Below are positions 1 through 5,510 of a stretch of 20,334 nucleotides of DNA, one piece after another; position 1 is the first letter of the stretch; every line of letters begins with the position of its first letter. A model generated the notes under the pieces. The model was given only the letters and a program-made list of their open reading frames with translations, was not told the origin of the DNA and made no database searches. Source of the stretch: an uncultured bacterium (lineage in GTDB: Bacteria > Patescibacteriota > Minisyncoccia > Phycocordibacterales > UBA9973). The stretch is from assembly GCA_903891365.1 (NCBI GenBank), contig CAITEG010000039.1, positions 1 to 20,334 of the forward strand, in the 5' to 3' direction. The translations under genes were made by a program, and so were the position numbers.

Positions 1-1947
1 GATATGCTCGTACTAGACGAAAGTCATTACTGTTTTCCTTATGAAACAATGATTGAAACAGAGGTTGGTCCAGTTAAAATTGGAGATATTGTGGAAAACA
101 AAATATCTTTTACAAAGGTTTTGTCATATAATGAGACATCTGGTATTATGGAATATAAATCTATAGTAAATCATTTTATTAGTAAAAATGACATTGGACT
201 TATCATAATTAAACATGAAAAAGGAAATATTACTTGCACACCAAATCACAAAATTTGGACAGAAAAGGGTTATAAAGAGGCCCAAAAAATTACTAACGAA
301 GACACTCTGCTCCTGGTGTCAGAAGATTTTTTGTGCACCTCGCGCAAGATTTTGCAGCAAGAGTTGCTCAGCACATTGGAGAAATACACAGGTGTGGGCA
401 AAAGAAAATTCTCGGAAATCTGCAAAAATAGCTGGATTATCAAATATTGGAAGAAAAAGGCCAGACGCAATGAAGAGGATGAAGAGAATGAATCAAGACC
501 CGGAATTCAACAAAAAGAAATGGAAAGGATTTTACAAATGGAGCAAGGCGAATCCGACATTTTTACATCGGGGAGGAAACGGTCAGTTAACAAAGCAACA
601 GAAGAAAATATCGGAACTAACAGGACTTCCTATGGAGTTTATAATAAAAACAGCTCCGGCAAAAGGGATTTTCCCAAGCCTTCCGAATCACTACAAGGTG
701 GATTTAGCAAATCCAATAAAAAAGATTGCGATAGAAATAGATGGAAACTCTCACTTAACAAAGAAATGGAGATTCCTGGATCATCGCAAAACAGAAGTAT
801 TAAATTATCTAGGGTGGTCAGTGTTGAGATTTTGGAACAAAGAGGTGGATCAGAACCCAGAAGAAGTAGTTCAAAAAATAATTACGTTTATAACTTCGAA
901 GTAGAGGGAAATCATAATTATTTTGCAAATAATGTCTTAGTGTCAAACTGCAAGACACCCCAAACCATCCGCTCCCGGGCAGTTCGCATTCTGTCTCGCA
1001 ATATTCCCCGTATAATAATGTTGAGCGGTACACCGGTGCTTAATCGCCCCGTAGAGATTTTCAACCCCCTTAATATGCTGGACCACAAAGTGTGGAATAA
1101 CTACTACAACTTTACAGACAGATACTGCGGGGCCAAATATACCCGCTTTGGGCGCGACGTAAGTGGAGCATCCAATGTTGAAGAGTTGAAGACTAAACTT
1201 GACAAATACATATTACGTCGTAGAAAGGAAGATGTTCTTAAGGACCTACCAGAGAAAGTTCGAGTGACCGTTCCGGTAGAAATGTCTGGTGCTGGCGCTA
1301 AGATTTACTACAAAGCCTATCACGACTTTGCAAACTTCTTACGCCAACACAAAGGAAAGAGCGAACCAGAAATTGCTCGATCCTTGCAGGCCGAGAAACT
1401 TGTCAAACTTAATGCCCTACGCGAACTAGGAGCTGCTGGTAAAAAAGATTCTGCTATAGAATTGATCAATAATATTATTGAGGGTGGAGAGAAAGTAATC
1501 GTGTTCTCTTCATTTATAGAACCTCTTCGACAACTCTTTGATCACTATAGCGACAAAGCAGTTATTCTTACTGGTAGTACAGAGAATGAGGAGCGCTTCG
1601 AGATAGTAAAAAAGTTCCAGGAAGATCCAAATATTAAAATCTTCCTTGGAGGTATCAAGAGTGCTGGTGTGGGTATTACCTTGACAGCAGCTAGCAATGT
1701 AATATTCTTAGATTACAGCTGGACCCCAGCAGACCATAAACAGGCAGAGGACCGTGCTCACCGCATAGGTTCCACCCACGACAGTATTACCATCTACACA
1801 CTCCACTCTCGTGGAACCATGGATGACATCATGCTGAAAATGCTAAACAAAAAGCGTGGCATTGTAGAGAGTCTTGTGGGGCCGGGTGATGATCAAAGCG
1901 GTGTTCAGATGGTGTTAGACGAAATTATAAATCAAATAGATAATTAA
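1..1947 (+). CDS. SNF2-family helicase/ATPase, 3' part, interrupted by an intein
   Basis: The frame is open from base 1, so the gene begins upstream of the window; the ATG at 4 is internal. The first residues, LVLDESHY, are the Walker B/motif II (DEAH-like) box of a SNF2 ATPase. An intein follows directly and the host protein resumes at the Cys codon at 949. Downstream come motif III LSGTP (1021-1035), the motif IV-like strand VIVFSSF (near 1495), motif V GITLTAASNVIF (near 1672) and motif VI QAEDRAHRIGS (1741-1773), all in the usual order. After splicing the visible part would be about 340 residues, close to the second half of a compact SMARCAL1-like phage helicase. The likely role is ATP-driven DNA translocation or remodelling in replication or repair. 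The family is certain; the specific role is inferred. The exonuclease gene starts 6 bases after the stop. Confidence 0.93.
   Translation, partial: DMLVLDESHYCFPYETMIETEVGPVKIGDIVENKISFTKVLSYNETSGIMEYKSIVNHFISKNDIGLIIIKHEKGNITCTPNHKIWTEKGYKEAQKITNEDTLLLVSEDFLCTSRKILQQELLSTLEKYTGVGKRKFSEICKNSWIIKYWKKKARRNEEDEENESRPGIQQKEMERILQMEQGESDIFTSGRKRSVNKATEENIGTNRTSYGVYNKNSSGKRDFPKPSESLQGGFSKSNKKDCDRNRWKLSLNKEMEIPGSSQNRSIKLSRVVSVEILEQRGGSEPRRSSSKNNYVYNFEVEGNHNYFANNVLVSNCKTPQTIRSRAVRILSRNIPRIIMLSGTPVLNRPVEIFNPLNMLDHKVWNNYYNFTDRYCGAKYTRFGRDVSGASNVEELKTKLDKYILRRRKEDVLKDLPEKVRVTVPVEMSGAGAKIYYKAYHDFANFLRQHKGKSEPEIARSLQAEKLVKLNALRELGAAGKKDSAIELINNIIEGGEKVIVFSSFIEPLRQLFDHYSDKAVILTGSTENEERFEIVKKFQEDPNIKIFLGGIKSAGVGITLTAASNVIFLDYSWTPADHKQAEDRAHRIGSTHDSITIYTLHSRGTMDDIMLKMLNKKRGIVESLVGPGDDQSGVQMVLDEIINQIDN
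31..948 (+). mobile_element. Intein in helicase motif II
   Basis: A 306-residue protein-splicing element lies between Tyr (28-30) and Cys (949-951). Block A starts with Cys1 (CFPYETMIETEVG) and block B holds the TPNH signature (240-251). The C-terminal blocks read VYNFEVEGNHNYFANN followed by VLVSN, then the +1 Cys. The penultimate residue is Ser rather than the common His. Between the splicing blocks (about 310-885) the host frame encodes a Lys/Arg/Ser/Glu/Asn-rich stretch with no LAGLIDADG or HNH motif. The recognisable endonuclease is encoded there in the +1-shifted frame (215-904). Insertion into a conserved ATPase motif is typical of inteins. Splicing activity is inferred from the conserved ends. 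Confidence 0.92.
215..904 (+). CDS. Nested Vsr-like (EDxHD-type) homing endonuclease inside the intein, alternative frame
   Basis: This 229-aa frame is shifted +1 against the helicase/intein frame. Residues 1-30 overlap the N-terminal splicing domain and are probably not a folded domain. Residues 32-51 form a Cys cluster (C32-x2-C35, C40, C47-x3-C51) like a small zinc finger. Residues 76-104 are basic and Trp/Lys-rich. Residues 133-229 look like the Vsr/DUF559 nuclease fold: VDLAN (Asp163), EIDGNSH (Glu174, Asp176, His180), DHR (Asp189, Arg191) and then GWSVLRFWNKEV. This matches the EDxHD endonucleases known beside fractured genes and split inteins. The stop codon (902-904) falls just as the intein's C-terminal block begins. 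The ATG at 215 has no SD and no other ATG, GTG or TTG lies between it and the Cys cluster. The protein family is well supported; how the gene is translated is unknown. Confidence 0.8.
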   Translation: MKKEILLAHQITKFGQKRVIKRPKKLLTKTLCSWCQKIFCAPRARFCSKSCSAHWRNTQVWAKENSRKSAKIAGLSNIGRKRPDAMKRMKRMNQDPEFNKKKWKGFYKWSKANPTFLHRGGNGQLTKQQKKISELTGLPMEFIIKTAPAKGIFPSLPNHYKVDLANPIKKIAIEIDGNSHLTKKWRFLDHRKTEVLNYLGWSVLRFWNKEVDQNPEEVVQKIITFITSK

Positions 1948-1953
1948 AAATTT

Positions 1954-2406
1954 ATGAATGATAAAATATCAATGAGTGGAACACTTATCTTCGTAGACTG
2001 CGAAGGTAAGGGTCCTGCACCAGGATTAAATAACGATGAAATGTTTGAGTTTGGGGCGGTTAACTTCACCACCCGAGAAACATTTCATGGGAAAGGAGGT
2101 ACTAAGAAAACCTTTGAGGCCTTTGACGAATTTCTATCCCACTGCGAAGGGCGTCCAATCTTTATCTCGGACAACCCTGCTTACGATTGGCAGTTCATAA
2201 ATTATTACTTCCATAAGTTCTTACACGATAATCCTTTTGGACATTCTGCAAGACGTATTGGTGACTTCTATGCTGGTGTTGTAAAAAACTTTAGAGCAGC
2301 ATCTAAATGGAAGAAGTACAGAGTTACAAAACACGATCACAATCCAGTGAATGATGCAATGGGAAACGTCGAGGCATTCGAAACAATTATGAAATTAATA
2401 GACTAG
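1954..2406 (+). CDS. DEDD-type (DnaQ-like) 3'-5' exonuclease
   Basis: A 150-aa protein with all three exonuclease motifs: ExoI FVDCEG (Asp and Glu, residues 13-18), ExoII SDNPAYDWQF (Asp in the middle) and ExoIII HNPVNDA (His, with Asp five residues later). The four acidic metal ligands and the general-base His are present, so it should be active. It resembles compact phage RNase T/DnaQ-type nucleases. It would remove nucleotides from DNA or RNA 3' ends, either in proofreading or in nucleic-acid turnover. It sits 6 bases after the helicase gene and 2 bases before the SprT-like gene, suggesting co-transcription. Another in-frame ATG at 1972 is possible, but the first ATG is kept. There is no SD; the upstream bases are A/T-rich. 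Confidence 0.85.
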   Translation: MNDKISMSGTLIFVDCEGKGPAPGLNNDEMFEFGAVNFTTRETFHGKGGTKKTFEAFDEFLSHCEGRPIFISDNPAYDWQFINYYFHKFLHDNPFGHSARRIGDFYAGVVKNFRAASKWKKYRVTKHDHNPVNDAMGNVEAFETIMKLID

Positions 2407-2408
2407 AT

Positions 2409-2750
2409 ATGTTATATAAAGAAATGAGGATACTTTTCAATAGTATCCAAGAAAGAATCGGGACAAACTATAAACTGATTTTTGTGACTATGCCGCGCTA
2501 TACAGTATGGGTTGGTTCATGTCATATAGAAAGTAAAACAATATATCTAAATCGTAGAGAAATGCAATATCTAAGTGTGCGTGGAATAAGGGAGGTTATA
2601 ATTCATGAACTCGCCCATGCTTGGCTAGGGATGGATGCATATAAGCATTCGCATGATAAAGTTTTCGTTTCAACAGTGAAAAAACTAGGTGGTGTTCTTA
2701 CGGGAAAAGTTGTCGGTAATTCACCACTCTATTATAAAGTTAATAATTAA
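2409..2750 (+). CDS. SprT-like zinc metalloprotease
   Basis: A 113-aa protein with a HELAHAW zinc-peptidase motif (HExxH, about residues 66-72) and a downstream HSHDKVF segment that can supply the third zinc ligand, as in SprT/Spartan peptidases. The length fits the minimal phage SprT-like domain without a zinc-ribbon tail. Family members act near DNA, for example against DNA-protein crosslinks, but the substrate here is unknown. The gene starts 2 bases after the exonuclease stop and is followed immediately by a small zinc-ribbon gene (2753), which could supply the ribbon that SprT proteins often carry in cis; that link is an inference. Confidence 0.85.
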   Translation: MLYKEMRILFNSIQERIGTNYKLIFVTMPRYTVWVGSCHIESKTIYLNRREMQYLSVRGIREVIIHELAHAWLGMDAYKHSHDKVFVSTVKKLGGVLTGKVVGNSPLYYKVNN

Positions 2751-2752
2751 TT

Positions 2753-2896
2753 ATGTCTTACGAAATAAAAAAATTCAAATGTGCTAATTGTGGCACAGAG
2801 GTAGAATATCCTTCGGGGATGGTCGGAACCTCTGTTATAGAGGAGCCTACTAAGTGCAAAAAATGTGGTACGTCATTTGTTTATAAAACAACATGA
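2753..2896 (+). CDS. Small zinc-ribbon protein (47 aa)
   Basis: A 47-residue frame begins 2 bases after the SprT-like stop and ends TGA. It has two CxxC knuckles, CANC (residues 10-13) and CKKC (35-38), spaced as in a zinc ribbon. The coding length, compact placement and balanced composition support a real gene. Function is unknown; nucleic-acid or protein binding through zinc is likely. A candidate -10 (TAATAA, 2741-2746) lies exactly 7 bases before the ATG, but the region is so A/T-rich that this alone is weak. Confidence 0.65.
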   Translation: MSYEIKKFKCANCGTEVEYPSGMVGTSVIEEPTKCKKCGTSFVYKTT

Positions 2897-2902
2897 TATA
2901 AT
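2894..2902 (+). promoter_or_regulatory. Extended -10 promoter, leaderless start at 2909
   Basis: TGATATAAT matches the extended -10 consensus TGnTATAAT. The hexamer ends at 2902, and the ATG at 2909 would be the transcription start itself. No good -35 is seen, which is normal for extended -10 promoters. It overlaps the stop codon of the preceding gene. Confidence 0.55.
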
Positions 2903-2908
2903 ACCTCT

Positions 2909-3067
2909 ATGGAAAAATCATCTTGTTGTAAATACACGATCGTATATCTAGAAATAAACCATGAGCAGAAGCCTTTTTGCTTAAATTGCGGTAAACCTTG
3001 CGGGGTGATAGTGATCAAATCTAGAAAGAAGGAGGAAACCCTGGCGGGCGAACCAACCCTGGTATAG
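2909..3067 (+). CDS. Small Cys-rich protein (52 aa)
   Basis: A 52-residue frame with Cys at 6 and 7 and a CLNCGKPC segment (residues 24-31), giving a likely single zinc site. The C-terminal third is Lys/Glu-rich. It starts exactly 7 bases after an extended -10 box, so it is probably translated from a leaderless mRNA. Not recognised as a named family. It is one of four very small genes between the SprT-like gene and RNA-1. Confidence 0.55.
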   Translation: MEKSSCCKYTIVYLEINHEQKPFCLNCGKPCGVIVIKSRKKEETLAGEPTLV

Positions 3068-3068
3068 T
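3063..3068 (+). promoter_or_regulatory. -10 box (TATAGT) for a leaderless start at 3075
   Basis: TATAGT ends 7 bases before the ATG at 3075, the same distance seen at other starts in this window. A weak -35 candidate, CTGGCG, sits 16 bases upstream; a similar CTGGCA precedes the -10 at 10281. The box overlaps the TAG stop of the preceding gene. Confidence 0.4.
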
Positions 3069-3074
3069 GGACAT

Positions 3075-3209
3075 ATGGAAAAACTTAAAGACGAGAAGAA
3101 GGACAAACTTAAGAAGATGGTTGTCAAAGTGAAGGTAAAGATGAAGATCCCAATGCCTTCTCCTGCGGACGACGTCGAAAAGAAGATCAAGCTAAAGATC
3201 AAGAAATAG
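3075..3209 (+). CDS. Tiny Lys-rich protein with alternating Lys/hydrophobic residues (44 aa)
   Basis: This 44-residue frame is about 40 percent Lys. Two stretches alternate Lys with Val, Met, Ile or Leu (residues 19-25 and 37-43), a pattern expected of amphipathic beta strands, separated by a Pro-containing turn (PMPSP). It could bind DNA, RNA or another acidic partner. No family is recognised. Its start lies 7 bases after a TATAGT box. It ends 8 bases before the next small basic gene, so the two may form one unit. Confidence 0.55.
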   Translation: MEKLKDEKKDKLKKMVVKVKVKMKIPMPSPADDVEKKIKLKIKK

Positions 3210-3217
3210 GCCATATT

Positions 3218-3406
3218 ATGCCGAATTTCTTAATCGCGAAGCTTAAGAAAGAGTACCCCAACAATCCGGGGGCAGTATATGGGACGCTCAATAATCTAGG
3301 AGCGATGAAGGGAAATAAAGAGACAGCGAAGGGTAAGGCAATGGATAAAAAGCATGAGAGAGATGTCAAGAAGAAACTACTTGACAAAAAGAAGTCAAAG
3401 GAATAG
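3218..3406 (+). CDS. Small basic phage protein of unknown function (62 aa)
   Basis: A 62-residue protein with an N-terminal EYPNNPGAVYGTLNNLGAM-type segment and a strongly basic C-terminus (KKLLDKKKSKE). Similar small basic proteins with an AVYGTxNxxG...GNKxTAKG core are common in tailed phages and lack an assigned function; this recollection was not checked by search. The gene's last codons overlap the -35 and part of the -10 of the promoter for RNA-1. Confidence 0.7.
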   Translation: MPNFLIAKLKKEYPNNPGAVYGTLNNLGAMKGNKETAKGKAMDKKHERDVKKKLLDKKKSKE

Positions 3407-3409
3407 ACT
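3381..3409 (+). promoter_or_regulatory. Promoter for structured RNA-1
   Basis: TTGACA (3381-3386), a 17-base spacer and TAGACT (3404-3409): a near-consensus vegetative sigma promoter. Transcription would start at about 3416, at the beginning of a gene-free stretch of about 600 bases. No protein start follows within 590 bases, which argues that the product is an RNA. Confidence 0.75.
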
Positions 3410-3415
3410 TAGAGT

Positions 3416-3990
3416 TGGGAGGAGTTTTGTGTTCGGGAGCGGTTCGACCTCTCGAAGGTATACGTCCGAGGCTCGACGGAGTGACGGGTAGCGTAGCAGA
3501 ACCCGGTATCGGCCGACCATGGCGAGGAATCTATCCTTAAATGCACAGGAGTGTAAAAACTCACGAACTCGATTGCGGATAGACAGAGTTCATCCTCAAA
3601 AAGCTGACGGCTCCCGTACACAGAACTTCTCAAAGTGTTCGTATGTTCTTTTCAGCTGTGGCAGAAAATCCCTCTGGTGGGGGAATGGCGCGCAAAGCCT
3701 TACATAGGAGTAAGGAAGCGGCCGTAAGGCAAATTACAACATGACTTACACCAGTCAAAGTGGCTCCAATGAAAGAGACCGAGCCAGTGTCTAGATACAG
3801 CCGAGTACGGTAACTAGTACGTCGGAAAAGCTGATGACATTTTGAGCAAAGATCCGTAATGCTACGGAAAGCTCCTTGGATCGAGAGTAGGCTCTCGGGA
3901 CTTGCAAAAATAAAAGCTCATTAGCGTCCTTACTTGCGAGTAAATAGTAGTCTCGCCAGCTGAACAGAGCGTGCGAACAATGAGTCTGAT
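3416..3990 (+). ncRNA. Long structured non-coding RNA candidate (RNA-1)
   Basis: About 575 bases between the promoter and the ATG at 4012 contain no credible protein, in a genome otherwise packed with genes. The sequence is less A/T-rich than its neighbours and full of hairpins: 3485-3489/3501-3505, 3698-3703/3710-3715 (CCTTAC/GTAAGG), 3854-3858/3863-3867 (CCGTA/TACGG), 3882-3887/3892-3897 (CGAGAG/CTCTCG) and 3936-3940/3952-3956. Longer-range pairs are also possible: 3917-3921 with 3980-3984 (CTCAT/ATGAG), and 3430-3435 with 3974-3979 (TGTTCG/CGAACA), the last closing the whole molecule. Size and phage setting recall the large ornate RNAs GOLLD and ROOL, but I cannot confirm either family. 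It is not a tmRNA, as no tRNA-like ends are seen. The 3' end is uncertain. Confidence 0.65.
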
Positions 3991-4011
3991 TAAAAAATGT
4001 AATAATAATAT

Positions 4012-4293
4012 ATGGACGAAACAAAACGAGCGAAACATTGTGCTGCGCAGAAAAAATATAGAGATTCTCATCACGAAGAACTTATGGCCAAACAATTAGC
4101 GAGGAGAAGGGCCGTAAAAATACCAGTATTTGAAAAGGTCCATGAACTAAAATCCATGGGCTATACGAGTTTGCAAGTTTCACAGCAGCTTGGGATGCCA
4201 TTGAATATTACAAACAAGTTTTACGCTAACAGTATTCCAATACATGATCCCAAGAGCTATTGGAAGAATGGATGTATATATGAAAATAACTAA
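4012..4293 (+). CDS. Small helix-turn-helix DNA-binding protein candidate
   Basis: A 93-aa basic protein. Residues 1-35 are Lys/Arg/Ala-rich and likely helical. Residues about 42-66 (VHELKSMGYTSLQVSQQLGMPLN in shape) fit a helix-turn-helix, with the GYTSLQVSQQLG segment as turn plus recognition helix. It may be a small regulator or an accessory DNA-binding protein. It is the first gene after RNA-1. A TAATAA box ends 7 bases before its ATG. It overlaps the next gene by 14 bases. No named family is recognised. Confidence 0.7.
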   Translation: MDETKRAKHCAAQKKYRDSHHEELMAKQLARRRAVKIPVFEKVHELKSMGYTSLQVSQQLGMPLNITNKFYANSIPIHDPKSYWKNGCIYENN

Positions 4294-4636
4294 AGAAGGC
4301 GACGATCTTGTTTTGAGAATTCCTCTCTCACAAAAAAGTTATGACGCTTGTGGTGACTATAGTTTTGATACCGCAAATCTTATTGGAGTTATTGCTGGTA
4401 ATGAGTGTTCTATTTCACAGTTAATAGATCTGGGATATAAAGGTGATCAACAGGAGGGTGGGGCAATAATAAACTTTGATGGTGATCCAGAAGGATTAAA
4501 AAAAGTCTGTAAGGAATTAGACATAGACATCTGGGAACATCCTATCTGTACTTACCCAGGATGCAAAAGGGTACTAAGAGGTTGTATGGGATATGGGGAT
4601 AATGGAGTTCAGTGTACTAACCACGAACATGATTAA
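4280..4636 (+). CDS. Phage protein of unknown function with C-terminal Cys cluster (118 aa)
   Basis: The ATG at 4280 is chosen because the protein then begins MKITKEGDD, the same MKIT opening as the gene at 20050; upstream ATGs (4244, 4268) would lengthen the overlap with the HTH gene. The 118-aa product has a soluble N-terminal domain (residues about 1-85, beta-rich, with LIDLGYKGDQQ) and a C-terminal CTYPGC...C...C arrangement that may bind zinc. No family is recognised. Its last 8 bases overlap the next gene's start, so translation is probably coupled. Confidence 0.75.
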   Translation: MKITKEGDDLVLRIPLSQKSYDACGDYSFDTANLIGVIAGNECSISQLIDLGYKGDQQEGGAIINFDGDPEGLKKVCKELDIDIWEHPICTYPGCKRVLRGCMGYGDNGVQCTNHEHD

Positions 4637-5144
4637 ACTCGCTCTTACAGATGTTGAAACCACAGGCCTAAATCCCGATGAACATGAAATCATCGAGATT
4701 GGACTTGTCGTCTTCGATAGCGAAGCGCCCTTTACTATTTATGACACACTAGATATAAAAGTAAAGCCAGAGCATATATCGTCGGCAGAGAAAGAGGCCC
4801 TCGCTATCAATGGTTACAACAAAGAAGACTGGCGCGAAGCTGTCTCTATCGAGGAGGCTATGGCTCTTTACCGCACCAAAACCAAGGACTGTATGTTCAT
4901 GGCCCACAACGTGTGTTTTGATTATGGGTTTATACAGAAGTATGTAAAATTCCATCGTCATAAACTTGATCTCTTTGGTGTAGCTTGGACTAAAATTCCA
5001 CATGAAAAAATGTCTCGCTGGAGTCTTAAAGAAATCTGTGGGGCTCTTCAGATTGAACCTGAATCAGAAATACACCGTGCTATTAATGGGGCTATGAAAG
5101 AGAGGGAGGTTTATATGACCCTTATGGGTGGTTTGGGGATTTGA
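4629..5144 (+). CDS. DnaQ-like exonuclease with an altered ExoIII motif
   Basis: A 171-aa protein; the ATG at 4629 puts ExoI TDVETTGL at residues 7-14, near the N-terminus as in the epsilon/oligoribonuclease group. ExoII is AHNVCFDYGFI with its Asp. ExoIII reads HRAINGA where the family has HRAxxDA: the last metal-binding Asp is replaced by Gly. The protein may be inactive, may use another acidic residue (Glu follows four residues later), or may have become a binding or accessory subunit. It overlaps the preceding stop by 8 bases and is followed by the GroES promoter. It is the second DnaQ-like gene within 3 kb. Confidence 0.85.
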   Translation: MIKLALTDVETTGLNPDEHEIIEIGLVVFDSEAPFTIYDTLDIKVKPEHISSAEKEALAINGYNKEDWREAVSIEEAMALYRTKTKDCMFMAHNVCFDYGFIQKYVKFHRHKLDLFGVAWTKIPHEKMSRWSLKEICGALQIEPESEIHRAINGAMKEREVYMTLMGGLGI

Positions 5145-5148
5145 AGTC

Positions 5149-5177
5149 TTGACAAGATTTTTGCTATCGTCTACACT
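5149..5177 (+). promoter_or_regulatory. Promoter for groES-groEL, leaderless
   Basis: TTGACA (5149-5154), a 17-base spacer and TACACT (5172-5177). The ATG of groES at 5184 is the seventh base after the -10, i.e. the predicted transcription start, so the mRNA should begin with the start codon. There is no room for an SD site. Confidence 0.75.
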
Positions 5178-5183
5178 TAGGGT

Positions 5184-5501
5184 ATGGCAAAGAATAAAAA
5201 CAATATAGAAGAGAACCCACCTAGTATTCTACCGCTAGGCGATAGGGTATTAATCCTTCCAGATAAGGTAGAGGAAAAAATGGTATCGGGAATTATTATC
5301 CCCGGTGCACAAGAACAAATTACAGGAACTGTTATTGGAATAGGTCCAGGCAAACTTCTTGACAATGGAGATTATGCTCCTATTGAGCTTACCTACGGCG
5401 ACCACGTTATGTTGGGGAAGTATGGTAATGACCTTATTTCAGTAGACGGTCAAGAGTTTTACATTGTTTCACGAGAAACAATTTTAGCAATAATTAATTA
5501 A
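5184..5501 (+). CDS. groES: GroES-like co-chaperonin
   Basis: A 105-aa protein with the GroES beta-barrel core: PLGDRVLI (residues 17-24), the mobile loop EEKMVSGIIIPG that docks on GroEL, GTVIGIGPGK, the GDHVMLGKYG strand and the C-terminal strand ending near EFYIVSRETILAII. An extra Asn/Glu-rich stretch of about 13 residues at the N-terminus makes it slightly longer than the usual 95-97. It forms the heptameric lid for GroEL. It is transcribed with groEL (9-base gap) from the leaderless promoter. The virus thus carries a complete chaperonin pair instead of only a GroES substitute. Confidence 0.95.
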   Translation: MAKNKNNIEENPPSILPLGDRVLILPDKVEEKMVSGIIIPGAQEQITGTVIGIGPGKLLDNGDYAPIELTYGDHVMLGKYGNDLISVDGQEFYIVSRETILAIIN

Positions 5502-5510
5502 AATAATAAA

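Noticed and set aside
31..948. The out-of-frame nuclease as a simple sequencing-error artefact
   Set aside because: The intein frame remains open across the whole nuclease region, which is unlikely unless both frames are kept; read-level proof is still needed.
3519..3707. 62-aa + strand frame and - strand frames within RNA-1
   Set aside because: No SD or promoter placement, odd composition, and they overlap each other on both strands as chance frames in a less A/T-rich RNA gene.
3416..3990. RNA-1 as tmRNA, RNase P RNA or a group I intron
   Set aside because: No tRNA-like ends or tag frame, no recognised RNase P core, and no split gene on its flanks.
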